Shown: piece by piece, positions 40,355 through 51,411 of the stretch
Numbering within the stretch: the stretch's first letter is position 1
Layout of the letters: the number at the start of each line of letters is the position of its first letter
Assembly: GCA_003255065.1 (NCBI GenBank)
Contig: QAOA01003578.1
Location: 681,006 to 745,005 of the forward strand
DNA: 64,000 bases
Source: Cercis canadensis
Taxonomy: Eukaryota > Streptophyta > Magnoliopsida > Fabales > Fabaceae
Reading direction: 5' to 3'
The notes under the pieces: generated by a model
Databases searched by the model: none
The model's input: only the letters and a program-made list of their open reading frames with translations
Told to the model about the DNA's origin: nothing
Translations under genes and position numbers: made by a program

Positions 40355-40389
40355 TTTTTTTTTTTTTTTTTNGTTTTTTTTTTTTGTAA
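40320..40389. repeat. (TA)n and poly-T tract with single-N gap
   Basis: (AT)n at 40320-40349, then a poly-T run broken by one N at 40372. It is low-complexity sequence where assembly stalled. Confidence 0.9.
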
Positions 40390-41295
40390 AAGTATAGTAC
40401 AATTTTTTGAGGTTTAGGATTGAGGACGAAGTTCGGGTTTATGTTTTGGTGGGGCAAAACAACAAGAAATTGAGAATTGCTTGCACTCTATAGGAAAGAT
40501 GAAAATATAGAGACAATGAATAAATAACATAACGAGATAACATATAGCATTTATTGTGGCTTGACTAAGTGCATGGTGCTTAAACCTGCAAAACAAGATG
40601 GGGAAGAAGAAGGAAGAAGCAGGTTACGTAGTGCTAGGATGATTGTTTGTGGGGAGGGTGGACTTATTCTCGTTAAGCCATTTATGCTTCCTACAAAGTG
40701 ATTCCCTTGATCACCCACAACCCTATCTCTCGCATTATTCTCTATCTAAAATAACATATAACATTTTACTTTTGTTCAATAAGAGACTAAGTCTCTTTTG
40801 AGGTGATTTTATGGACACACTCCCATTTTAACTTGGTATATTTATTAAAAAAAATAATAATAATTTTTGCTAGCCCTAAAATTTGAGCCTAATTAAATTG
40901 AATGAATTTATTGTATCTTTGTTGTGGACTAAACTCTTGAGATTCACCCCCAAACTTTTTAAAATTATGAAAGTTTCTCATAATTTTATACTACTTTTCA
41001 TTTAAGTATATATATTTGGCCCCCTAAAAGATTTTAATTTTCACAGAAGGATCTAAGATAATAACCATTAAGCCTTTGAGTATAAATGTATGCACTTCAA
41101 ACGTTATGTAATTAGCATTAGTGTTTAGTATGAGTATGACTTAAACATTTTTTTTTTTTGTGTTCACAACTTGATATAGAAAATTAAATGAAAATAAAAA
41201 TAAAAGTCAAATGTGTGATTACAATTGGATTTCTTTTGGGTTGGGCCCGGAGAAGAAAGAGAAAGAGAATTGGCAGTTTAAAAAACGCGCATCAC

Positions 41296-41310
41296 CTTTA
41301 TATATATTTC
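41296..41310 (+). promoter_or_regulatory. TATA box of the IPT1-like gene
   Basis: ctttatatatatttc lies about 500 bp before the ATG. By the usual TATA spacing (about 30 bp), transcription would start near 41330, in a pyrimidine/purine-rich leader of about 470 nt. A 5' UTR intron cannot be excluded. Confidence 0.6.
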
Positions 41311-41529
41311 TCCCTCCGCTGAGACTCTCATTTCATTTCATTTCATCGAGAGAGTAAGAAACAGAGTGAGAGAGAAATAGAGGCAGAGTGATATAAGAGA
41401 GGTAAGCTTAGCTTAATTAGCATAGCTGAGCCAAAGGCAATAGAAGGCAGCAACAAGAACACAAGAGCTTGAAAAGAAATAGAAAGAGACACAGAAAAGA
41501 GTGGGAAAAAGAGGAGCACAGCAAAGCAG

Positions 41530-41595
41530 ATGACTTTGTTGAATTTGGTATTGGCAATGCATTTTGCAGCACAAGCCAAATTTCTGATACCATAG
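41530..41595 (+). CDS. Upstream ORF 1 in the IPT1-like leader (21 codons plus stop)
   Basis: ATG at 41530, stop TAG at 41593-41595, encoding 21 residues beginning MTLLNLVLAMHF. It lies between the presumed cap site and the main ATG. If the leader is unspliced, it would be met by scanning ribosomes before the main frame and could lower translation. Peptide conservation is unknown. Confidence 0.35.
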   Translation: MTLLNLVLAMHFAAQAKFLIP

Positions 41596-41700
41596 GCATA
41601 AACCCACTCATTGCTGAGGTACACGCTACCTGTACCACCCACACGCCACTCTCACACACTTTCTGCCTTTTTACAACAACACCAATTTCTCCTATTCCGT

Positions 41701-41742
41701 ATGTCTCTCTCTCTGTCTCACCACCACCACTACACTACATAG
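41701..41742 (+). CDS. Upstream ORF 2 in the IPT1-like leader (13 codons plus stop)
   Basis: ATG at 41701, stop TAG at 41740-41742, encoding MSLSLSHHHHYTT. It ends 57 nt before the main ATG, so reinitiation at the main ATG is possible. It depends on the same leader assumption as upstream ORF 1. Confidence 0.35.
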   Translation: MSLSLSHHHHYTT

Positions 41743-41799
41743 ACAGCTAGCTAACACCATATTTATCTCTTTCGTCACCAAAATTTCCACTTTCTTCCT

Positions 41800-42888
41800 A
41801 TGAAACTTTCCTCCTTCCCTGCTCACTACCACCATTCCTCCCCCATCAAATTTCAGCATCCTTCACTTACCCTTTTCCCTTCTTCAACCTCTTCGGCCTT
41901 TCTTACCACCAGGAGACTCCGTTGGCCTCGTATGGACGCCACCTCCGCCTACCACCGCCATCGCCGGAAAGACAAGGTCATTGTCATCATGGGCGCCACC
42001 GGTACCGGAAAATCCCGCCTTTCCGTCGACCTTGCCACCCGGTTCCCTTCAGAAATCATCAACTCAGACAAAATGCAAGTCTACAGACGGCTAGATATCA
42101 CCACCAACAAGATCCCCGTCGACGAACGCCTCGGCGTTCCGCACCATCTTCTCGGCGAGGTCGACCCAGAAAACGGGGAGCTCTCCCCGGGGGAGTTCCG
42201 GCAAGTGGGTGGGTCGGTAATCGCGGATATCACTTCCCGGAGGAAGGTTCCGATCGTTGTTGGTGGGTCTAACTCCTTCATCCATGCTCTGTTGGTAGAG
42301 CGATTCGATCCTGAGTTGAATGTGTTTGATGGGTCGTCGCCAAAATCGATCTCCAGCGAGTTGAGGTACAAGTGCTGCTTTCTCTGGGTTGACTTGTCGT
42401 TCCCTGAGTTATCCGATTACCTAGCGAAGCGAGTCGATGACATGCTTGTCTCGGGAATGGTGGACGAGTTGGCTGAGTTCTTCGACCCGGAAGCGGACGA
42501 TTTCGAACTCGACTCAGCGCACCGTTCTGGGCTGAGAAAAGCTATCGGAGTGCCGGAGTTTGACCAATATTTCAGGAAATACCCACCGCCGGGAGGGCTG
42601 AGAGGGATGCGGAGAGACATTGAGGATGAAGAGGATCGGGTGCGGAGGGGTGCATACGAGGAGGCAGTGAGGGCAATAAAGGACAACACGTGTCACCTAG
42701 TCAAGAGGCAGATAGAGAAGATTAAGAGGCTAAAAGGAGCAGGGTGGGACCTACGGAGGCTAGACGCGACGGAGGCGTTTAGGGCGGTGATGACGCCCGG
42801 AGATGACCGAGAGAGGTGGTCGGATATTTGGGAGAGACAGGTGTTGGAACCAAGCGTGAAGATTGTGAAACGGTTCTTGAAGGAGTAG
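41800..42888 (+). CDS. IPT1: Adenylate isopentenyltransferase (ATP/ADP type), IPT1-like
   Basis: An intronless 362-aa protein, as is normal for plant ATP/ADP isopentenyltransferases. These enzymes join dimethylallyl diphosphate to ATP or ADP, the first step of cytokinin synthesis. The P-loop GATGTGKS is at residues 65-72. Other family blocks are FPSEIINSDKMQVYRRLDIT (83-102), TTNKIP (101-106), GVPHHLLGEVDPE (112-124), VPIVVGGSNSFIHALL (150-165), CCFLWVD (192-198), LRKAIGVPEFD (245-255) and VKRQIEKIKRLK (301-312). The C-terminus VLEPSVKIVKR and the block order fit the AtIPT1 clade better than IPT3, IPT5 or IPT7 as I recall them. The N-terminus (1-44) is rich in Ser, His, Thr and Arg, like a transit peptide. 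An in-frame Met45 (41932) would give a form without it. Coding GC is clearly higher than the surroundings. Function is certain at family level; the clade name is less so. Confidence 0.95.
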   Translation: MKLSSFPAHYHHSSPIKFQHPSLTLFPSSTSSAFLTTRRLRWPRMDATSAYHRHRRKDKVIVIMGATGTGKSRLSVDLATRFPSEIINSDKMQVYRRLDITTNKIPVDERLGVPHHLLGEVDPENGELSPGEFRQVGGSVIADITSRRKVPIVVGGSNSFIHALLVERFDPELNVFDGSSPKSISSELRYKCCFLWVDLSFPELSDYLAKRVDDMLVSGMVDELAEFFDPEADDFELDSAHRSGLRKAIGVPEFDQYFRKYPPPGGLRGMRRDIEDEEDRVRRGAYEEAVRAIKDNTCHLVKRQIEKIKRLKGAGWDLRRLDATEAFRAVMTPGDDRERWSDIWERQVLEPSVKIVKRFLKE

Positions 42889-44880
42889 GTCTTACAGCTA
42901 AATCCAGCTACTTCTCCAACTGAAATTTATTTTTCTTTTCTCTCTCTAATTTACAATGAAAAAAAAAATTGGCTTGGGTGAAAATGGACAATATTGAAAT
43001 TGAAAAAAGGTTGCCAATTTCAATTGAGAGAGGAAGACTGGCTCGGAGGAATGCCAATTGCTAATGGAGATTTGAGTGCCAATTTTTGGTATTGGAGCTT
43101 GCTAGTAGCTATGAAGCTTTGACTCTTGTGCTTCAATTTCGGAATTCAACTATTCTTTGGAGGCAGCTCAGTAAAGGAATCACCTTTCTCTCTTGGATTA
43201 AAAAAAAAAAAAGAATATATACATAAAATGTTGAGGAAGTTTTGGTAGCAATAGAGTTTTTTCTCTCCTTTTTTGGAGCCTAAAAATATTCAATGTTGTT
43301 CTCCAACTTCAAATATCTCTCTCACTCTCTCTCTCTCACATTTTGGGTGTGGACTAGGAAATGATGAGCAAATCACATAGGAAACTTCCCAACAGCTTAT
43401 TTTTGTGTCATGCACATAAGGGTACAAAAGTGGTGGCCTTTTATTTGATTTTGCAGCCTAAGGGGAGAATGAGAATCACACTTTGAATTAAAAGGCATGG
43501 CAAGGCAGCATAACCCCAACTTCATTCTTCCTGCTCAATTAGCAAAAAGACAACCAATCACTTTTCCTCCTCCCCCTATTCTCTCATCTTTTTTTCCCCC
43601 TTTTGTTTTCTATTTTGTACCTAGTGGCAAGGGATGGGCAATGTAGAAGAGCGAATTTGTTGTAGTTTTGTAAATCTTATGCTTGGCTTCAATATTTAGC
43701 TTAATGTTATTAATTCATAAAGAATGGATTGAAGGAAAAAGACAATTTTGTTCATTCTGTAAAATCTTGAAGCTCATTTCCATGTTTGTTAAGTCTGCAG
43801 GACTATAGAAATTTTCAACAAACACTGCCTCAGTAATGGCTAAATTTTTTTTAATGCTTACACCACTTTTTTTTTCAAGTGTTTATTATTTTCTTAAGAA
43901 GCTTGATTTGCACAAGTTCTTTTTTACTTGCATTGCTTATGTATGATATGATTGAGTTATTCTGAGAATCAGGATTATTTTATGCCTTATTTAATAATAA
44001 AGATTTGAGATCCTAATAAAATAATCCAACTACCTAACTGTTGTCTTGTTTGTGTGCAGTAGAATAGGGATTTGGATGGCACCTGCTATTTATGTACAAT
44101 GATGAAGAAGGCATTGTCTGTGACCAAAAAGAAAGGGGAAAAAACAGAAGGTTCTGTCTTCTCCAAGTCTCATCCTTAGAGTTGTAGGCATTAAGTAGAA
44201 CCATAGAATGAGAATCAAAGTCAATTCATAGTTGAGGTATAAAAGCTGTGATACCACACCAGTTGCAGGCTTTGAATTGTCAATTTGAAGCTTCTAATCA
44301 ATAATGTCCTGACCAGCATAAAGCAATTATGCTTTTGCTATCAATATGAAGTGAAGTCCCTTAACCTTACCTGTATATATTGTTGTCTCTTTTGATGAAT
44401 TATTGTGAATGTACTTGAAATCTTGAATTGTTTTCTTTGGTTTCTGGGGAGCTAAGGGGGAGTATAATAAATTTTTGATAATTTGACAATCATAGGTCCA
44501 GCTATGCAGGAAAAAGCTGAGCATAGCTAGTGTTACTGCTGTTGTGGAATTGTCATATTGCCAATTCATGACCACTGGAACCAAATTCTTGAGCTCAAAG
44601 TTCTGAGTTTTCTGCAAACGATTATAGGAAAAGAAGAAAGGTTCTGCTGCAGAATGCACAAGTTCCAGGATGAAGCAATTAGTGGTTAGTGGTTAATAAC
44701 CACAAACTTCAACACTTTCCAGTTTCCCCTGGCTTTCTCCCTAGCCCCAAGAATTCCGTAGTTGATGTAGTAAGGTAGATAGCTAGTACTTGGAAAAATA
44801 ACGTGTGGGGACCAAACTCTATGCGGTCTTGAACATCACATAGCAGAACATCCTCTGAATGCAAATTGGAAAAATGGGTC
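42889..44880. other. 3' flank of the IPT1-like gene, intergenic
   Basis: This probably includes the 3' UTR. A (CT)n run lies at about 43317-43338. No coding region or transposon end was recognised. Confidence 0.5.
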
Positions 44881-45632
44881 CCCACCAAAATTGAGGGAAA
44901 ATGTTCCTTTCTCTTGGTTTTGCAGCTTCTATTTTTGATGAATAGTGGTCAATTGACTCAATTCTTCAACAAATTGGGTGATGCCACAGATTGGCCCCCC
45001 CATACACATCAATTTATCTGACCAAACTCTGAAATGAATGAAAGGGAGGGGGAAGAAGGGAGTAATGATAATTTCACAAATTTTATTTTACAACAATTCA
45101 AAACTGTGTGTTATGTGATACAACTTGATTAATGTAGATATACATTGTTGCTACTTAGGAAGAAAGCTCAAACTTGATTAATAATTTTCCTACTTGAAGA
45201 TTAAAGATATAACAAACATCTCTGATTTCAGACAGAAAACATGCAAACTAGCAATTGATAGTGAATCTAATTAATGTTACTCTGCTCTGCATGGAATATC
45301 TAAAATGAGCTCCACCAATTCTAAGAGAAAATGTTATTTTCTCTTGGTTTTCAGTTTCTATTTTTGATGAGAAAGTGGTCAATTCTCGAGTTTAGGAAAC
45401 AAGGGAAATTGGTAGAGGCTTATAGATTGGACCCACCTACACATCTTGTCATCCAGCTCATTCTCAGAGACATCAATTCTCTGACCAAACACTGAAATGA
45501 AGATTAGAAAAAGGCTCAAACTTACTAATAATTCTCCCTACTTGAACATTAAAGATATGGGAAACACCTCAAAAGCATTTTGGAATTTGCACTAAGAATT
45601 TGTCAAGTGCAAACAAGCAATTGATATTCAAC
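44881..45632 (+). repeat. Diverged tandem duplication downstream of the IPT1-like gene
   Basis: Copy 1 (44881-45262) and copy 2 (45303-45632) share, in the same order, aaaatgtt..tttctcttggttttcag, tctatttttgatga, gtggtcaatt, a cccaccta/cccccccata...cacatc block, ctgaccaaac.ctgaaatga, ctcaaacttg/act..aataatt, ctacttgaa.attaaagatat and caagcaattgata. Spacing between matching blocks varies (about 350-460 bp) because of insertions and deletions. Neither copy is coding. Confidence 0.75.
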
Positions 45633-46426
45633 ACTCTCCTTGTGCTAGTTGCTATTACTAAACACAAAGTTGCCTAGAGCCTGCATGTTTCTCTTGTTCT
45701 TTGGTCCAACTAGCATAATGTGGCTGTATTTTCATGATTACACGTTCTAAAGTTTTAAGAATAGCTTGTAGGAAGCATAATTGTTCAAACACATCTAGAA
45801 GAACCCAAATTGGCTGACATGGATCAGAGATGGAACCACATATATAAAGTAACTTATTGAAGAGCCATTTTGTCCAACTTATTTAGTTTAATCTTTAATG
45901 TAAACAAATATCAGTGACAGAATGAGCAAGCAGAAACCTTTTTGTCTTGCATTATATTATAAGCTTTATTTTGTCTAACGTACAGCTCCTAGTAGTCTCA
46001 CAACACAATGATAGAAAATGTCCAAATTGCAAGTGCATGTGCAATGCGCACGAAGGAAGAAGCGTGGAAGTTTAGGACATTACTTCCCTTGGGAACTAAG
46101 ATTTAGAAAAATAATGACATGTACTAGATCCTCCTAATGAATGAAACAAAAAGAAAAGAGAATGAAATTATATAATGTTAATGTGTAAAGTTGCTGCAGT
46201 ACTCTAGTTTTTTCCTTTCTTTTTGCCACGCGGCCCTCTAGTTGAGCTGTTTATACATTACTTACATTCACAGTTTCACACCATCATCTGCTTGTATGGG
46301 TGAAACGATCTCAAATTAACAGAATCTTATGCCACCAAAATTTAATATAACAACTCAAATGATAAAATACTCAACTAAGATTTTGAGTGTATATGTGTGT
46401 GTGATTTTTAGTTTTTTTTTTGGGAA
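45633..46426. other. Intergenic, no gene seen
   Basis: AT-rich, without recognisable coding, RNA or mobile-element signals. Confidence 0.5.
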
Positions 46427-46612
46427 TTCTATGATATTACATGTGTATGTCATACTACATTGACGTGACAAGTATACGTAATTTTCATATTTTATTTGAT
46501 ATAAAATTAATATATTTTATTTTCTCAAACAAACTTAAAAATAATTAATTTATATACATGTCATTCACACATTAGTTATTCTTATGTAGTATGACATACA
46601 ACAAATATCTAA
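46427..46612 (-). mobile_element. MITE family M1, copy 1
   Basis: About 186 bp with terminal inverted repeats. The left part reads tgtatgtcatactacat and the reverse complement of the right part reads ttgtatgtcatactacat. In reverse orientation it aligns over its whole length with 60671-60858, including internal words such as aatgtgtgaatgacatgt and ttaattatttttaa. The presence of two full-length copies supports a mobile element. Superfamily unknown. Confidence 0.75.
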
Positions 46613-49480
46613 AAAACCTCCTTAATTTATATATAATCAAATATTTTTTATTTTGTTGCGATCAGATCTAGATTCTCATCACCATTGCAATTTACAAGAG
46701 AATTTACTTGCTAAACTAACTAAACATCCTTAATTGCAGTTGAATTTTAGCATTATGTTGAATTCAAAGTCAATTTTGGCCCTAGTCAAGAGAGAGTAAG
46801 GCTACTTACATAGTCTTACATTGATAACTCTACAGGCTTTATCTAAGTTTAAGTAACTCAATTCAAATAAGACTATATACATGGATAATTGACTTCATTT
46901 ATTACTAAAAAAACTTCTATAATTATCATCATTCCTTTTAATATTACAATCAGGTAATATTCGTGTCAATTTATATGCATATTAATTAGTTCGCCCACAC
47001 AATCTAATCAAAGACAGATCATATAACACCAAATGACTTCTAATCAAGTGATATTGAAGTTGTTTTAAAGGCTTGAGGGTTATGTATTTAAATATAAAAT
47101 CATAACTAAAGTATAAAAAGAAGCAAATTAACCATATTAATAGCAGTTTTCCTAATAAAATAGGAAAGCGTAGAAAATGAAAGAATATGCTATTTTCATA
47201 TTTGGTACTCTAAACGATTGAATAACCTTATAGTCAAGAACCAATAACTTAGAAAAATATGATTTTGGAATATACGAAGGAGTATTTTAAACTACCAAAT
47301 ATTAAGGATCCAAATTAATAATATAGAAGATTTACATGTGAGAATTTCTTTATCACTTTGTAAAATGATTAAGAATCGATCATTACATAGTCATCTGCAT
47401 TTCAATCATCCAATAATAGTATATCCCACTTGCCAAATGCTCGAGAATTGGATACTCAACATGAGATTGCAATTCACATGCTAGTTATCTAACAAGAGCA
47501 ACTATTTATTTATTAAACTTCATAATTATTACATGACTAATTAATAAGATAGGATTTGATGGAAGCCTAGAACAAATCTAGTGCAACCACAAATGTTTAA
47601 TTTTATTTGTCACCTGAGATCGACATGAATGCTAGCCATGTAGCTATATATATTGCAACCTCTAAATGGCTGGCAACATATTGGAATGATATACTACCTA
47701 GCTGGTGCTATATTGGGGCATGTTAGTGAACAGTTTTGTAGAAGATTAAAGAACGCTTTATAACCAATTAGGGATTTAAATTACTTTATAAATCCTAATA
47801 GATTGATTATCTCTTCTGAAAAAAAAAAAAAAAAAAANNAAAAAAAAAAAAAAAAAACCCATTAAATATCTCATATAGAGCAAACCAAACCCTCCCAAAT
47901 TTTAAAATTAAAGTCTAAAAGAAGAAAAGGAAATTTATTGGATGGAGCCCTTCACGTTGCACTGCCAATCAGAACCAAACAGATAAGAAAATCTTTCAGA
48001 TAGATAAGATTTAAGAACTTAGTTAATGCCATCTCATGCATGTACCCATTTCCAATATTGAATGTGACCTTTTTTTTTTATCTTTTTATTGTTGGAAAAG
48101 TTTTTTAGAGAAATAATGCTATTTATATTTTTTTTTTCTTGGTAATATATACACACCAATGCACAAGTCTACCTAATTTCAAAAAAGAATTGATTAAGAT
48201 AAGTTAAACTCAAATATAGAAATATAAGTGTAAATTTGGAGTTGGGTTAATACATTTTGTGAGAAAAAAATGAGTATTTTATGTCAATCCAACTATTTAA
48301 GATAATGGCTGTGTCAGTCGTTGTTGGAAATGAACATGCTGGTTTTAATGAAGCTGTCCTCCTAAGAATGTTGCCTCTAGAATTAAGAATTAAAGAAGAA
48401 ACAATAAATCAATGACAGAAAGGGAACGGTAAAAAGTGGGGGCCGGATAGGAGATCCAAGGAGAAGGGTAGAGTGAAAGACACAAACGTTGAGAAGAGAG
48501 TGAGTGTGTGTGTTTTCTGAGTCATTACACAAAGTGGGTGTAAACTTACTTGACCAAATGCATTCATGGCTTATGAACAATTGCACCAACCTTCAATATT
48601 TAATGGATTCAAAGGCATATAATGGGGAGAAACATGATGGCTTTATAGCAGAAACCAAGAGGAGTAGCAGAGGCTTTTGCGCGTGCGGTTTCTTCTGCGC
48701 ATGATCCTATATATACTCAGCATAAGCACTGTATTTTAATACAAGTTTTCTGGGGGCATGGGTATGTGTTCCAAACAGTGCAAAGTGTTAAGGAAAGGAA
48801 TCAACAATCAAGGTTCATAGAATGGCGTGACTAGTTCATAATTACAATGAGAACAATGTGGGGTTTTTAATTTTGCATGCCATAGTTTTGTTTATTACTT
48901 CCTCTCTCTGCTACCACCTTGAGCTCTTCCATGTCAGGCTAAATAATTAATAATAATGATAATGATAATAAATAAATGTAGTGTTGGGCAAGTATGATGA
49001 TAAGTAAAAAAAATTATACATAAAAAAAATATTAAATTTTATGTGCTTCGATTATATACATGTATGTTTTTGATATTTTGGCTACGACTTTCAATTTGAA
49101 CACAAATTTTACAAGTTTTAAGAATGATGTTAGTATTACTTAACCACATACTATTTGATATATATATATACCTATATGTATTTACGAAAAAAAGTAACAA
49201 AAATATTTTACTATAAGATCACAAAATACAATTCTCTCAAAAAAAAACTCAAACAATCTTAAGTCTCAATTACAGCTAAATCTCTCACAAAAAATATCTC
49301 ACACATGGAAGAGATCAAGAAAGACAATATTTCTTGGCTCTCTTCAACGGTACACAATGCACAAAAGGAACACCTCCTTAATTTGTTTGTGACGGCACAA
49401 ACCCCTCTATTAAAGCACGTTGCTGCTGCCTCTCATCTCAAGTTCTTTTCCAAAGCTTAAGAATAATGGTGTAAAAGAGT
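46613..49480. other. Intergenic with an A-rich gap
   Basis: A poly-A run with two Ns at 47838-47839. A SINE-like relic lies at 47030-47122. A 66-codon open frame at 48504-48704 has no recognisable family. No gene supported. Confidence 0.45.
47030..47122 (+). repeat. Old SINE-like repeat, copy 2 of 3
   Basis: caaatgacttctaatcaagt... to ...cataactaaagtataaaaa, alignable with 31771-31864. Its B-box has decayed. Confidence 0.4.
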
Positions 49481-49484
49481 AGAG

Positions 49485-49825
49485 CCAAGCCGAACACTAA
49501 ATTAATCGAGCTAAGCTCGACTCGTATTAGCTCATTAAGTATACAAGCCTGCACACGGGTGACGGGAGCCATAAACAAGCTTGAGCTCGTTAAACTGGCT
49601 TATTCAAGCTAAACAAGCCTAAATGATAAATAACACATAATCACTAACATTAGTATATTAAGATAAATATATATAATTATTAATATTTATAATAAAAAAT
49701 TATTTTATTAATAAACAATAAGCTCAAGAGTCTTACGAACTGAATACTAAAACTCTCAAGCTTGGCTCGTTTAATTAAACGAGTCTATAACAATTCTCAA
49801 GCTGGTTCATTTAATATATGATAGA
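49485..49825. repeat. GAGCTCG-rich inverted repeat, probable transposon remnant
   Basis: The left side has gagccaagccgaac, cgagctaagctcgactcg and caagcttgagctcg. The right side has the inverse words, cgagccaagcttgag read on the other strand. This mirrored 'gagctcga' composition is common in decayed plant elements. No target duplication was found, so limits and class are uncertain. Confidence 0.4.
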
Positions 49826-50962
49826 ATAGAGATTTTTTATTTATGTTGTATTGGTTTTAAAAATGCTAATATAAATTACCCTATTTTTCAAAACTTGATG
49901 AAATTACACAAATTCCTTTTTGTTTCCTAAACTTCATAAATCTTTTAGCCCAACAGATTATTCTTTTATTATTTACGAAATTACTTCATAGTAAACAAAT
50001 ATTTATTTTTGTCAAATCACTAAATTAATATTTTTATTATCTTATTACTGTGTTTGAATATATTTGCTTTTTTCTGCATCAATTATCCAAGAAAGTTAAT
50101 GGAATACGTTTGCACTTTGCAGAAGCTGATGCAAGGCCTGTTAGTTATGGGCCTAGATAGGAGTAGCCCAACCCAATTATTGCTAACATTTGCTGTGCCT
50201 TAGCCCAATGGCTCCTTTTTGACAAGTAGGCTATGAGCTTATTCTACCAAACAGAGCACAAAAGTAAAGAAAGACAACACCATGGTCCAACTAATCAGCG
50301 ATCAGTATTTTCTTTTTGTATTTTCAACCAAAAAAGTCCCACACCCAATAATTCTTTTTTAAAAAAACTAAAAAGCCTATTAGATTCCCTCCCTCTCTCT
50401 CTCTTCCATCACTTGTTGGTGCTTGGTAGAATAGTTGAGAAACCTTGAGCTTCAACTTAGGAGAGGAAAGGGAGAGATTCCAGTGTCTTAGCAAAGTGAG
50501 ACCAGCTCTTTGAATATGTGCCATTGCCATAGCAACAATAACATGGTGGAGGAACTTTTACAGCAAGATGAGGTGAATCCATTTGGACTGATAAATGAGG
50601 TCTTAAGGTAGGTAACTGAAGTAAATGGGTGAATAGTATTTTTAAATGGGTGTGTTTGGGAGGTATTTTTAAGCTATGCATGCAATACTCATAAGCGTTT
50701 TTTTTCATTGTTTATTAGAGCTAAATAACAGGTATCGTCCATCCCCTCCAAAACCCCACCTTACCTGCTTTAAAAGGGATTTAATCTCGGCACCTCTACT
50801 ATAAAATATCAAGTGCTCAACTACTAAATTGTTTTTTTGGAGACTCATAAATGATTTGATAATTGAGCTGGTAAAGGAGCGTATTCCAAAGATCAAAGTG
50901 CTAATTTTTTTATAAATTTAATTTTGCTATTATTTTGCTAGATCATAGACATGTAGTATGGG
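49826..50962. other. Intergenic, no gene supported
   Basis: Several overlapping open frames at 50233-50896 on both strands have no recognisable domains. CT-rich tract at 50388-50404. Confidence 0.45.
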
Positions 50963-51411
50963 TAGAGGTGGCAATCGAGTTGGCCCAGCCTAGCAGGGTC
51001 AAGATAGTTTTCGAGCCCAGCTAATCGGGTTGTTATATGGCTAACCCAACCCAACCCAACCCTATGGCAAGCTAGAGGGTTAGTGGGCTAGCCTAACCCT
51101 AATGTGAAAGTATATAATGAACTTATATGTTATCCAAAGTTAAAAAATCTCTTACAATAATTGCATAAATAATACTATTGACACAATTTTTATATTTTAA
51201 TTAAAAAAATTATACAAGTAATTTCATCTTAATTTTATAAAAAAAAAATTCAAATAAAATTAGGCTGAGCCGAACCAACCTGGTTTGAGCCCCTTGGGCC
51301 ATGCCAAAATCGACATGATTTTTTTGGGCCAACTTTTTCACATCCCAGCTCAGTCTTAACACCAGATTATACAAGTTGGCCCATCAAACCGGGCCTATTT
51401 TGCCACCTCTA
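50963..51411. mobile_element. Non-autonomous hAT-type element with 8-bp target-site duplication
   Basis: 449 bp flanked by a perfect 8-bp direct repeat, agtatggg (50955-50962 and 51412-51419). Terminal inverted repeat tagaggtggcaa at the left matches the reverse complement of the right end, tagaggtggcaa. This 'TAGRGGTGGCAA' terminus with an 8-bp duplication is the hAT pattern seen in many plants. The interior is GC-rich at the sides (ggcccagcc, caacccaaccc) and AT-rich in the middle, and non-coding. Confidence 0.92.

Noticed and set aside
42081-42696. Minus-strand frames inside the IPT1-like gene
   Set aside because: They are shadows of the plus-strand coding sequence.
51040-51065. CCAACCC repeats that look like a telomere-type array
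   Set aside because: The unit is not the plant telomere repeat and lies inside the hAT-type element.
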